A stretch of DNA of 64,000 bases from NCBI RefSeq assembly GCF_022662475.1, contig NZ_JAKNQQ010000006.1:62001-126000 (forward strand), read 5' to 3'. Below are positions 25,662 through 33,980 of this stretch, one piece after another; the stretch's first letter is position 1; each line of letters begins with the position of its first letter. This DNA comes from Sphingomonas sp. TREG-RG-20F-R18-01 (lineage in GTDB: Bacteria > Pseudomonadota > Alphaproteobacteria > Sphingomonadales > Sphingomonadaceae). Below the pieces are notes generated by a model. It had not been told where the DNA came from. It made no database searches and worked only from the letters and a program-made list of their open reading frames with translations. Made by a program: the position numbers and the translations under genes.

Positions 25662-27236
25662 ATGACGACCACCGGTGCGGCCACGGCCGATGCGTCCGAA
25701 ACTGTGCGCGTATCGCGGTACGCCTGGCTGGTGTTGGGGATCCTCTTCCTCGTTTACGTCCTGAATTTCGTCGATCGGCAGATCATCTCGATCCTTGCCG
25801 AGGACATTAAGCGCGATCTGCATTTGAAAGATGAGGATCTCGGCTTTCTCTACGGTACGGCGTTCGGCGTGTTCTATTCGCTGTTTGGCATTCCGCTCGG
25901 GCGGCTTGCCGATACGTGGCATCGAGTCCGGCTGATGACGGTCGGCCTGGCGTTATGGTCTGCGATGACCGCGGCTTCGGGGTTGGCGCAGAGCGGCGGC
26001 GGGCTGGCCGGGGCGCGGATCGGCGTAGGCGTAGGCGAAGCCACCGCAAGCCCCTCGGCTTACTCGCTGATCTCGGACTATTTCCCCAAACGTCTGCGCG
26101 CCACGGCGCTCGCGATCTATTCGTCGGGGCTGTACGTCGGGGGCGGGCTATCGCTCGGGATTGGCGGACTGATCGTCCAGCGATGGAATCACGCCTATCC
26201 GAGCGGCGGACCCTTCGGGCTCCATGGCTGGCAGGCCGCCTTCATGCTGGTCGGCGTGCCGGGCCTGATCCTCGCGCTGGTCGTCGCAACCCTGCGGGAA
26301 CCGATCCGCGGGGCAGTCGAGGGACTGCCGCAGCCCGAACGGCATCCCGCACCGTTCAACGCGTTCCTTGCCGAACTGTTGACGATCCTGCCGCCGTTCA
26401 CGCTGATCGGTGCTGCGCGTGGCGGGCTGCAGACGTTTCTGATCAACATCCTGGCACTGGGGATCGTGGTCGCCGGCGTGCTGGGGTTGCACGCGATCGG
26501 GGAACCCTGGCCGCAATGGATCGCGATCGGGATCGGCGTCTACGCCGTCTTCTCCTGGGCGGCAGCGTTGAAGCGCCGGGACCCGCCGACCTATCGCTTG
26601 ATCGTCGGCAATCCGGCATTCCTGTGCATCGTCGTGGCCTATGGGCTCAACGCCTTCATATCCTACGCCATCAGTTTCTGGGCGGCACCGTTCGTGCTCC
26701 GGACGCTCGGCGAGACGCCAGCCGTCGCGGGCCTGTTCGTCGGCTCGACCGGGGCGCTCGCCGGGTTTCTCGGCGTGATGCTCGGCGGGCTCGCCGCCGA
26801 TCGGTTGCGCAGGGGCAATCCCGCGGGCCGGGTGCTCGTCGTGCTGTTCGGCGCGACGGTGCCGATCCCCTTTGTCATCCTGGCTTTCACCGCGACGACC
26901 ACACTGGTCTTCTATCCGTGTTTCTTCATCGCCAGCATCTGCGCCAGCACCGCGCTCGGCGCGGCGGGGGCGACGATGCAGGACCTCGTGCTGCCCCGGA
27001 TGCGCGGGACCGCGACGGGGACGTTCTTTATCGGAACGACGTTGCTCGGACTGGCGATGGGGCCCTATCTCGCCGGGCGCATCTCGACGGTGTCGGGCAG
27101 TCTGTCGATCGGGGTGCTGTCGCTGCTGTGCGCCGCGCCGATCACGATTGCGGCGGGGATTGCGGCCTATCGCCTGGTCCCCCGCGCCGAGGCCCAGCGC
27201 GAGGCCTGGGCGCGCGCCGCCGGCGAAACGATCTGA
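25662..27236 (+). CDS. spinster-type MFS transporter
   Basis: A 524-residue MFS permease. YVLNFVDRQIISILAEDIKRDLHLKDEDLGFLYG is the typical first-span/loop sequence of the spinster group, followed by FGIPLGRLADTWHRVRLM (motif A variant) and GVGVGEATASPSAYSLISDYF. The N- and C-terminal six-span bundles are separated by a long central stretch with an extra hydrophobic region around FLINILALGIVVAGVLGLHAIG, which may add spans. Sphingomonads carry many paralogues of unknown substrate. ATG at 25662 with GAGAGGA upstream. Confidence 0.88.
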   Translation: MTTTGAATADASETVRVSRYAWLVLGILFLVYVLNFVDRQIISILAEDIKRDLHLKDEDLGFLYGTAFGVFYSLFGIPLGRLADTWHRVRLMTVGLALWSAMTAASGLAQSGGGLAGARIGVGVGEATASPSAYSLISDYFPKRLRATALAIYSSGLYVGGGLSLGIGGLIVQRWNHAYPSGGPFGLHGWQAAFMLVGVPGLILALVVATLREPIRGAVEGLPQPERHPAPFNAFLAELLTILPPFTLIGAARGGLQTFLINILALGIVVAGVLGLHAIGEPWPQWIAIGIGVYAVFSWAAALKRRDPPTYRLIVGNPAFLCIVVAYGLNAFISYAISFWAAPFVLRTLGETPAVAGLFVGSTGALAGFLGVMLGGLAADRLRRGNPAGRVLVVLFGATVPIPFVILAFTATTTLVFYPCFFIASICASTALGAAGATMQDLVLPRMRGTATGTFFIGTTLLGLAMGPYLAGRISTVSGSLSIGVLSLLCAAPITIAAGIAAYRLVPRAEAQREAWARAAGETI

Positions 27237-27368
27237 TCCTTAGGGATGACCGGGCGGCCATTTCATCCCAAGAGATGAGGGGGGCGCCGTTCGGGGCGGG
27301 TCTGTGCAAACCCTTCGGAAAGCCTTTCGGACATTACTCTCGCGGCGGACCAACTGCGGAGAGTATCC

Positions 27369-27740
27369 ATGTTTTCGGCTGAGATCGTCACGCTTCCCGG
27401 GCATGCGGGCACCGTCCGGAGCACGCGCAAGGCCGATCGCTCCGACGTTACCATGCCCGGCAGGGTAGGGGATCTGGGCGCGCGCAGCCTTTGCCGCATT
27501 TCCGACCTGTCGACGCCCGGCGCGCGTCTGAAGACCTTTCAGCCGCTCGTGCCGCACAGCGTCATCATGCTCCGGTTGCCCAGCCAGCCGCCCCGGCGGG
27601 CACGGATCGTATGGGCGGACGATTTCACCGCCGGCTGCGCGTTCGAGCGACCGATCGACCAGGCGTTGCTCGACGCGCTGGTCGCGATCTATGGCTTTAC
27701 CCCCGCGCTTCCCGAGATCGGGATGTTCCGGCTCCCCTGA
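27369..27740 (+). CDS. PilZ-like domain protein
   Basis: A 123-residue single-domain protein with both halves of the cyclic-di-GMP binding signature: the Arg-x3-Arg pair (RKADR, residues 20-24) and ISDLSTPGARL (residues 44-54; D/N-x-S-x2-G). The later segment RARIVWADDFTAGCAFERPID fits the PilZ beta barrel. It probably acts as a small c-di-GMP receptor; targets are unknown. No signal peptide. It begins 132 bases after the MFS stop and converges on sodC with 10 bases between. Confidence 0.7.
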   Translation: MFSAEIVTLPGHAGTVRSTRKADRSDVTMPGRVGDLGARSLCRISDLSTPGARLKTFQPLVPHSVIMLRLPSQPPRRARIVWADDFTAGCAFERPIDQALLDALVAIYGFTPALPEIGMFRLP

Positions 27741-27750
27741 CCCGACCGGA

Positions 27751-28287
27751 TCAGCTTGCGCCGAAGACCCCGCAGGCGATGCGACCGCCGCTGTTGCCCG
27801 AGGGATCGGTCATCAGGTCGTCCGGGTTTGCATGGACCACCAATGCCGAGCCGTCCGCGTCGAGCAACCCGGCCATCGTCGCGCCGGGCAGAACGATGCC
27901 GATCGTGCCACGCCCGTTCGAGCCGACGATCAGGTTGGGCAGGTCCCCTTCATGCGGACCCTGCGGGTTCATCGACCCGTGTTTTGCCGACGTCGGGTTC
28001 CAATGGCCGCCGGCCGTCGCGAAATCCGGGGCGTCGCAATGGCCCACGGTGTGGACGTGCGCGCCGTGCGTGCCCGGTGGCATGTTGCGGACGTCGAGCG
28101 TGAGGCGAAGTCCGCCGCCGACCTCGGTGGCCGTTGCGCGACCGACATCGGCGCCGTCGGGCGTGCGCAGCATCGCGACCGCATGGGCCCCGTTCGCCAT
28201 CGGCGTACCGGTCTTCAGCTCGTTCCTGTCGCATGCGGCCAGACTGAGCGTGGCCAAGGTCGCTGCCGCGAGGATCCGTACGCGCAT
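27751..28287 (-). CDS. sodC: Cu,Zn superoxide dismutase, lipoprotein form
   Basis: A 178-residue periplasmic enzyme converting superoxide to peroxide and oxygen. The signal peptide ends in a lipobox (LATLSLAAC), so it should be membrane-anchored. Copper and zinc ligands are visible: THGAHVHTVGHCDAP (the HxH pair), GGHWNPTSAKHG, PHEGDLPNL, and VVHANPDDLMT; the C-terminal GNSGGRIACGVFG supplies the disulfide cysteine and active-site loop. The ATG at 28287 has CAGGAG upstream; the frame upstream of it is not coding. Confidence 0.93.
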   Translation of the reverse strand: MRVRILAAATLATLSLAACDRNELKTGTPMANGAHAVAMLRTPDGADVGRATATEVGGGLRLTLDVRNMPPGTHGAHVHTVGHCDAPDFATAGGHWNPTSAKHGSMNPQGPHEGDLPNLIVGSNGRGTIGIVLPGATMAGLLDADGSALVVHANPDDLMTDPSGNSGGRIACGVFGAS

Positions 28288-28376
28288 CGGGAATCTCCTG
28301 CTTTGTGTCGGTGCCGGGGTGCGCCTTAACGCAGCGCGCGACAAGCATACCCCGGCGTGGTCCTCAAAACACGGCC

Positions 28377-28412
28377 AAAAAAAAGGGCCGCGCGACTTAC
28401 GCCGCGCGGCCC
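28377..28412 (-). terminator. rho-independent terminator of the ferritin-like operon
   Basis: Minus strand: GGGCCGCGCG-gcgtaagt-CGCGCGGCCC, perfect 10-bp stem, followed by eight T residues. It lies 19 bases past the stop of the second ferritin-like gene. Confidence 0.93.
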
Positions 28413-28430
28413 CGTACAGATGGCGTCGGT

Positions 28431-29441
28431 TTAGTTGGCGTTGCTCGTCTTGATGAAGCCGTTGACGCCGTTCGGGAAGAAGCCGCCGCCGACGGTCGCC
28501 GACTTGGTGAGGTAGACGATGTTGAGGACGTTCGCTGCGGACCGGCTGTATGCGATGCCACTGGCATCGGTCGGGACGATATTCGAAATCGTCGAATCCG
28601 CGCCGGCAATGCCCTGATCGTCGTCGGTCGTGCCATCGAGGCTGTCGCGCGCGTCGCTGATCAGGCGGACCGTGTCGAACAGCGACCCCGTTCCAGTGCC
28701 GCCGGCAAGGCCCTTGGCATACAACACCGTGCGCACCAGCCCGGCGTGATAGGCTTCCGCCGCGAGGATACCCGCTGCTGCGTCCAGATATGTCTTGCTG
28801 GTCAGCAACGGTGCCGCGCCCTTATAGGCGCTGACGCCGACGTCCTCGAAGATGAACGCGCCGAGCAGGAAGTTGTTGTCATTGGCATAGGGGTCGAACG
28901 TCCCCGTTGCCGACACGACGCCGGCCGCGCGCGCCGCGGCCGTAAACGCGCCCGTTGCGCTGCCGTCGATATTGATGGCGGGCATTGCAACGGCCGCCGA
29001 TCCCAGCGCGGTTCGCAGGAACGCGACGTGTGCGATCTCGTCGGATGCGATTTCCCGCGCATATTGCGCAACCACCGGATCGGTAAAGGTCACCTGCTTG
29101 CCGCCGGTGACCGCGCCCTGCGTTCCCACGCCCGACAGCTGCGAGGCCGGAAGACCGGTTCCGTAGACGGCGTAGGAGTAGAATTGCGCCTCGAGATATT
29201 CGAGGTTGAGCGCGAAGTTCAGGATGTCCGCGTCGGTCGCCGCAGTGGTGCCCGTCGGGGTCGGGGTGGGAGTCGGGGTAGGGGTGGGCGTCGTATTGTT
29301 GTTGCTGCCGCACGCCGCCAGCAGCGACAGGCCGCCTGCCGCAATCGAGGCCTGGCCGGCCGCGCGAAGGAAGCTGCGACGTTCGTCCCGGCGGCGATCG
29401 CTCGCCTCCAGAACCTGTGTGAGCATGTCTTGATCGTTCAT
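28431..29441 (-). CDS. ferritin-like domain protein, Tat-type lipoprotein, copy 2
   Basis: A 336-residue exported protein. The N-terminus combines a twin-arginine motif ([11 protein letters not shown]) with a hydrophobic stretch ending LSLLAACGS, so Tat export plus lipidation is likely. A (Pro-Thr)n spacer follows at residues about 51-62. The rest is a ferritin-like four-helix bundle (PF13668 type): [35 protein letters not shown] and [19 protein letters not shown] carry the Glu/His residues expected at a di-iron site. It lies 40 bases after its paralogue and before a terminator. Confidence 0.85.
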   Translation of the reverse strand: MNDQDMLTQVLEASDRRRDERRSFLRAAGQASIAAGGLSLLAACGSNNNTTPTPTPTPTPTPTGTTAATDADILNFALNLEYLEAQFYSYAVYGTGLPASQLSGVGTQGAVTGGKQVTFTDPVVAQYAREIASDEIAHVAFLRTALGSAAVAMPAINIDGSATGAFTAAARAAGVVSATGTFDPYANDNNFLLGAFIFEDVGVSAYKGAAPLLTSKTYLDAAAGILAAEAYHAGLVRTVLYAKGLAGGTGTGSLFDTVRLISDARDSLDGTTDDDQGIAGADSTISNIVPTDASGIAYSRSAANVLNIVYLTKSATVGGGFFPNGVNGFIKTSNAN

Positions 29442-29481
29442 GTCGAATTCTCCCTGAAGGGATCGAGAGGCATTGACGCGC

Positions 29482-30453
29482 TTAGGCGGTCACTGTGCTC
29501 GTCTTGATGGTGCCATTGACGCCGGCGGGGAAAAATCCGCCCATGCCGACACCGGCGTTCGTCGTGTTCAGGTACACGATGTTGAGGACCTGACCCGTCG
29601 TCCGGCTGAAGGCGAGGCCATTGCCGTCGAGCGGTACGATGTTGGACGCGAGCGCGCCGTTGATCGTGGTTGGCGAAATGCCCTGGTCGTCGTCCGACGA
29701 CCCGTCGAGCGAATCGCGGGCGTTGGATATCGAATCTGCCGACGTGCGCAGCGTTGGGGCCTGCACGCCACGCGCATAAAGCGAGGTCCGCACGAGACCG
29801 GCGTGATAGGCCTCGACCGCCAGAATACCGGCAGCTGCCTCGAGGTAGGTCTTGTTGGTGATCAGCGTTGCGGCACCCTTATATGCCGTCACCCCGACGT
29901 CCTCGAAGATGAACGCGCCGAGCAGGAAGCTGTTGTCGTCGGCATAGGGGTTGAAATTGGCGGACAGGCCGGCTGCAACGGCGGCCGTGCTGAACGCGCC
30001 GCCGGGGCCGCCCGCAATGTTGATGGCGGGTTGTGCCACGGCCGATGTCATCAGCTGGCTGCGGAGGAACGTCACGTGCGCGACTTCGTCCTGCGCGATT
30101 TCCTTGGCATAGGCGATGACCAACGGATCGGACAGATTGGCCTTCTGACCGCCGGTGACCGCGCCCTGCGTTCCCGTGCCGGTCAGCAGGTTTGCCGCAA
30201 GGCCGGTTCCGTTGACTGCGTAATTGTAGAATTGCGCTTCGAGATATTCGAGGTTGAGCGCGAAGTTGAGGACGTCTGCGTCAGTCGGTGCGGTCTGCGC
30301 ATCGGCGCGTTGGCCGATGGCAAGCGCGCTCATACCGGCACCCGCGATCGCGGCGGCACCGAATGCATTCTTGAAGAACTCACGGCGTTCGTTGCGGCGT
30401 TCTACGCGCCGGTCGAATGCTTCGATGAGTTGCTGATTAACGTCGTCGGTCAT
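29482..30453 (-). CDS. ferritin-like domain protein, Tat-exported, copy 1
   Basis: A 323-residue paralogue of the next gene, alike through the whole mature part ([57 protein letters not shown]). The signal is twin-arginine ([17 protein letters not shown]) and ends at RADAQ, an ordinary cleavage site without lipobox, so this copy should be soluble in the periplasm, while copy 2 is lipidated. ATG at 30453 has AGGGAGGT upstream. A candidate EcfG promoter lies 34 bases before it. Role in iron handling or oxidative protection is a family-based inference. Confidence 0.87.
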   Translation of the reverse strand: MTDDVNQQLIEAFDRRVERRNERREFFKNAFGAAAIAGAGMSALAIGQRADAQTAPTDADVLNFALNLEYLEAQFYNYAVNGTGLAANLLTGTGTQGAVTGGQKANLSDPLVIAYAKEIAQDEVAHVTFLRSQLMTSAVAQPAINIAGGPGGAFSTAAVAAGLSANFNPYADDNSFLLGAFIFEDVGVTAYKGAATLITNKTYLEAAAGILAVEAYHAGLVRTSLYARGVQAPTLRTSADSISNARDSLDGSSDDDQGISPTTINGALASNIVPLDGNGLAFSRTTGQVLNIVYLNTTNAGVGMGGFFPAGVNGTIKTSTVTA

Positions 30454-30874
30454 CGAACTAGACCTCCCTGTGGATGGTAAAGCGCCAACTCGCCCGCCTA
30501 GAGTATGTTCCATGTCATTGATAAACAATAATAAAACGTACTTATGGCAGGCGCACGGCGGGTCGGTTCGCGACCGACGGCCGCGACTTTTACCGCTGTG
30601 GCACAGCTACGCGCGGCGTTTCCGCAGGGATGCAGTCCGTCACAATAATTCGTACCGATCACATTCGGTTTCATGAAATGTCGTGAACGGGCCCTCATCA
30701 ATTACGCTTGTTCGTGCCCGAAGCGCGATTGGCAGACGTGCCCTTTCCCCGGCGATGCCCCCTTGCTAAGGGCTCCCTCGACTCTTGCATTCGCACAGTC
30801 GGTCGCGCCCGCGCGGAGCCCCCCGGTTCCGCCTCCCCGCCGCGGCCCGACGCAAAGGGAAGGACCCGCTGCAC
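30454..30874. other. 421-base divergent intergenic region between ferritin-like operon and acnA
   Basis: It holds the stress-type promoter listed next, an AT-rich segment at 30515-30545 (ATTGATAAACAATAATAAAACG) and, further right, the GC-rich leader of acnA. Short frames in it translate to Arg-rich sequence without family features. I see no gene. Confidence 0.6.
30487..30511 (-). promoter_or_regulatory. candidate EcfG general-stress promoter of the ferritin-like operon
   Basis: Minus strand: GGAAC (30511-30507), 16-base spacer, AGTT (30490-30487). One mismatch from GGAAC-N16/17-CGTT, and the same AGTT variant as at 20273. The -10 lies 34 bases before the start codon. Confidence 0.55.
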
Positions 30875-33547
30875 ATGACCGCCATTGGCCAGGACACACT
30901 CGGCACGCGCACCACGCTCGACGTTGGTGGCACCTCGTACGACTATTTCAGCCTCGCCACCGCCGCCGAGAAGCTGGGCGACATCAGCCGCCTGCCGTTC
31001 TCGATGAAGGTGCTGCTCGAGAACCTTCTCCGTTTCGAGGATGGCGTCACCGTCACCACCGAGGATCTCCAGGCGATCATCGACTGGCAGCAGGAGCGCA
31101 AGTCGGACCGCGAAGTCCAGTATCGCCCCGCGCGCGTGCTGATGCAGGATTTCACGGGCGTCCCCTGCGTCGTCGATCTCGCGGCGATGCGTGACGCGAT
31201 CACCAAGCTCGGCGGCGATGCGGTCAAGATCAACCCGCTCGTGCCCGTCCACCTCGTGATCGATCACTCGGTGATGGTCGACGAATTCGGCACGCCGCAG
31301 GCGTTCGAGGATAACGTCGAGCTCGAATACAGCCGCAACAACGAGCGGTACGAGTTCCTCAAGTGGGGCTCGAAGGCGCTCGACAATTTCAAGGTCGTCC
31401 CCCCCGGCACCGGCATCTGCCATCAGGTCAACCTCGAGAACATCGCGCAGGCGGTGTGGTCCTCGACCGCGCCCGACGGCAAGACGATCGCATACCCCGA
31501 CACCTGCGTCGGCACCGACAGCCACACGACGATGGTCAACGGCCTCGGCGTACTCGGCTGGGGCGTCGGCGGGATCGAGGCCGAGGCCGCGATGCTCGGC
31601 CAGCCGGTCTCGATGCTGATCCCCGAAGTCGTCGGGTTCAAGCTCACCGGCGAGCTCGCCGAGGGCATCACCGCGACCGATCTCGTGCTCACCGTCACCC
31701 AGATGCTGCGCGCGCGCGGCGTCGTCGGCCGGTTCGTCGAGTTCTACGGCCCGGGCCTCGACGCGCTGAGCCTCGCGGATCGCGCGACGATCGCCAACAT
31801 GGCACCCGAATATGGCGCGACCTGCGGCTTCTTCCCGGTCGACGACGCCACGCTCGATTACATGCGCCTGACCGGCCGCACCGAGGAGCAGATTGCGCTG
31901 ACCGAGGCCTATGCCAAGGCGCAGGGCATGTGGCGTCTGGCGGATGCGCCCGATCCCGTCTTCACCGATACGCTGTCGCTCGACATGGCGAATGTCGTGC
32001 CGTCGCTTGCCGGCCCGAAGCGCCCGCAGGACAAGGTCATCCTCACCGAGGTCGACGACACGTTCAACGCCGATCTCGCCAAGGTCTATCACCACTCGAC
32101 CGCCAAGCGCGTCCCGGTCGAAGGCCGTGACCATGACATTGGCGACGGCGACGTCGTGATCGCGGCGATCACGAGCTGCACCAACACCTCCAACCCGTCG
32201 GTGCTGGTCGCCGCGGGTCTGGTCGCGCGCAAGGCGAACGCGTTGGGCCTCAAGCCCAAGCCGTGGGTCAAGACCTCGCTCGCGCCTGGCTCGCAGGTCG
32301 TCACCGACTATCTCGACAAGGCAGGGCTGACGACCGATCTTAACGCGGTCGGCTTCAACCTCGTCGGCTATGGCTGCACCACCTGCATCGGCAACTCGGG
32401 CCCGCTCGCGCCCGCGATCTCCGCGGCGATCAACGGCAACGACATCGTCGCCGCCTCGGTCCTGTCGGGCAACCGCAACTTCGAGGGCCGCGTGTCGCCC
32501 GACGTGCGCGCGAACTTCCTCGCGTCGCCGCCGCTGGTCGTCGCCTATGCGCTCAAGGGCACGGTGACCGAGGACTTCACCACCACCCCGATCGGCCAGG
32601 CGACCGACGGCCATGACGTCTATCTCAAGGACATCTGGCCGACCAACGCCGAAGTCCGCGAAGTGATGGACGCGAACATCGATCGCGGCATGTTCCAGTC
32701 GCGCTATGCCAGCGTGTTCAAGGGCGATGCCAAGTGGCAGGCGATCGAGATCGAAGGGTCGGACACCTATGCGTGGCCCGCCAGCTCGACCTACATCGCC
32801 AACCCGCCGTATTTCGAGGGCATGTCGATGACGCCTGCGCCGGTGCAGGACATCATCGAGGCGCGTCCGCTCGCGATCCTCGGGGATTCGATCACGACCG
32901 ACCACATTTCGCCGGCCGGCTCGATCAAGGCGGACAGCCCGGCAGGTGCGTGGCTGATGGAGCGGCAGGTTTCGCGCGCCGACTTCAATTCTTATGGCGC
33001 GCGGCGCGGCAACGACAATGTCATGGTCCGCGGCACCTTCGCCAACATCCGCATCAAGAACGAGATGGTCCCCGGGGTCGAAGGCGGCATGTCCTCGTAC
33101 AAGGGCGAGACGATGCCGATCTACGACGCGGCGATGCGCTTCAAGGCGGATGGCGTTCCGATGATCGTCATCGCGGGCAAGGAATATGGCACCGGCTCGT
33201 CGCGTGACTGGGCCGCGAAGGGCACCAACCTGCTCGGCGTCCGCGTCGTCATCACCGAGAGCTTCGAGCGGATCCACCGTTCGAACCTCGTCGGCATGGG
33301 CGTGCTGCCGCTGCAGTTCGCGGAAGGCGTCGATCGCAAGACGCTGGGCCTCGACGGGTCGGAGAGCTTCACGATCATGAAGGTCTCCGAAATCCGCCCG
33401 CGTCAGGATGTCGAAGTCACGCTGACCCGCGCCGACGGCACGGTCGAGACGTTCATGACGCGCTGCCGGATCGATACCGTTAACGAGCTTGAGTATTTCC
33501 TCAACGGCGGCATCCTGCAGTACGTGCTGCGCAAGCTGGCGGCGTAA
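30875..33547 (+). CDS. acnA: aconitate hydratase A
   Basis: An 890-residue TCA-cycle enzyme interconverting citrate and isocitrate through a [4Fe-4S] cluster. The three cluster cysteines fall at 435 (ITSCTNTSNPSVL), 501 and 504 (YGCTTCIGNSGPL), the same numbering as Escherichia coli AcnA. Other landmarks are DSHTTMVNGLGVLGWGVGGIEAE and the C-terminal swivel GKEYGTGSSRDWAAKG. Length equals the family norm. ATG at 30875 with AAGGGAAGG upstream; a frame extension to 30785 is not supported. A strong terminator follows. It supplies isocitrate to aceA, 4 kb downstream. Confidence 0.97.
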   Translation: MTAIGQDTLGTRTTLDVGGTSYDYFSLATAAEKLGDISRLPFSMKVLLENLLRFEDGVTVTTEDLQAIIDWQQERKSDREVQYRPARVLMQDFTGVPCVVDLAAMRDAITKLGGDAVKINPLVPVHLVIDHSVMVDEFGTPQAFEDNVELEYSRNNERYEFLKWGSKALDNFKVVPPGTGICHQVNLENIAQAVWSSTAPDGKTIAYPDTCVGTDSHTTMVNGLGVLGWGVGGIEAEAAMLGQPVSMLIPEVVGFKLTGELAEGITATDLVLTVTQMLRARGVVGRFVEFYGPGLDALSLADRATIANMAPEYGATCGFFPVDDATLDYMRLTGRTEEQIALTEAYAKAQGMWRLADAPDPVFTDTLSLDMANVVPSLAGPKRPQDKVILTEVDDTFNADLAKVYHHSTAKRVPVEGRDHDIGDGDVVIAAITSCTNTSNPSVLVAAGLVARKANALGLKPKPWVKTSLAPGSQVVTDYLDKAGLTTDLNAVGFNLVGYGCTTCIGNSGPLAPAISAAINGNDIVAASVLSGNRNFEGRVSPDVRANFLASPPLVVAYALKGTVTEDFTTTPIGQATDGHDVYLKDIWPTNAEVREVMDANIDRGMFQSRYASVFKGDAKWQAIEIEGSDTYAWPASSTYIANPPYFEGMSMTPAPVQDIIEARPLAILGDSITTDHISPAGSIKADSPAGAWLMERQVSRADFNSYGARRGNDNVMVRGTFANIRIKNEMVPGVEGGMSSYKGETMPIYDAAMRFKADGVPMIVIAGKEYGTGSSRDWAAKGTNLLGVRVVITESFERIHRSNLVGMGVLPLQFAEGVDRKTLGLDGSESFTIMKVSEIRPRQDVEVTLTRADGTVETFMTRCRIDTVNELEYFLNGGILQYVLRKLAA

Positions 33548-33591
33548 GCGGGGCGGGCGGGCTTCGGCCCGCCGGTTCTGCGGAATTGAAG

Positions 33592-33621
33592 AAGGGGCGG
33601 GGGAAACCTGCCCCTTTTTTT
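33592..33621 (+). terminator. rho-independent terminator of acnA
   Basis: GGGGCGGG-ggaaa-CCTGCCCC (one G-T wobble) followed by seven T residues, 45 bases after the stop. A second GC hairpin, GGCGGGC-ttcg-GCCCGCC type, precedes it at about 33556-33573. Confidence 0.92.
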
Positions 33622-33658
33622 GCGTGTGCCAGGTAAGACCGTTCTCAACGCGACCGCT

Positions 33659-33757
33659 ACCCCGGCGAAGGCCGGGGCCCAGCAGTGGGCCATCGATCCT
33701 CCCGCGCTGCGTTAGCTTCCTCGACCTTCGCTCCTGGGCCCCGGCCTTCGCCGGGGT
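33659..33757. repeat. 99-bp element with 24-bp perfect inverted ends
   Basis: The left end (33659-33682, starting ACCCCGGCGAAGG) and the right end (33734-33757, ending CCTTCGCCGGGGT) are exact reverse complements over 24 bases, each internally palindromic. The same CCCCGGCGAAGGCCGGGGCC core occurs in the 10.9-11.4 kb repeats, so this is one family of small mobile-looking elements. Confidence 0.8.
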
Positions 33758-33800
33758 GGCGTCAAACGAGGTCTGGCGTGGCACCCCCCAGAAACGGGAA

Positions 33801-33830
33801 ATGCCCGCCACGCTTGCGCGTGGCGGGCAT
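33801..33830. terminator. 13-bp perfect hairpin
   Basis: ATGCCCGCCACGC-ttgc-GCGTGGCGGGCAT followed by CCTTTCC on the plus strand and by TTCCCGTTTC on the minus strand. It may be a backup terminator or a structured repeat in the gap between acnA and the ScfR-like gene. Confidence 0.45.
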
Positions 33831-33952
33831 CCTTTCCTCCCCAGGAAACTTTCTTGAGCCGTCCCTAGAGCTTAACATCCGAAGGCGCACCGCAGGATCG
33901 GCGATCCGCACGGTCATCTTGTAACGTTCGTCGGTCAAGTGTACGTCGGGTT

Positions 33953-33969
33953 GTAAAGTCTTGACTTAC
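33953..33969. promoter_or_regulatory. inverted repeat, possible autoregulatory operator
   Basis: GTAAAGTCTTGACTTAC: GTAA(A)GTC against the reverse complement GACTTAC, ending 11 bases before the ATG of the ScfR-like regulator and touching its ribosome-binding site. Its left part, TTGTAAAGTC, resembles TTGTGAAGTT on the minus strand of the site upstream of aceA. Confidence 0.5.
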
Positions 33970-33980
33970 AGGAGCGTGCC

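Noticed and set aside
30698..33811. Open frame of more than 1,000 codons antisense to acnA
   Set aside because: It mirrors the codon pattern of acnA, is extremely rich in Arg, Asp and His without any family motif, and the sense strand encodes a complete aconitase with all cluster ligands.
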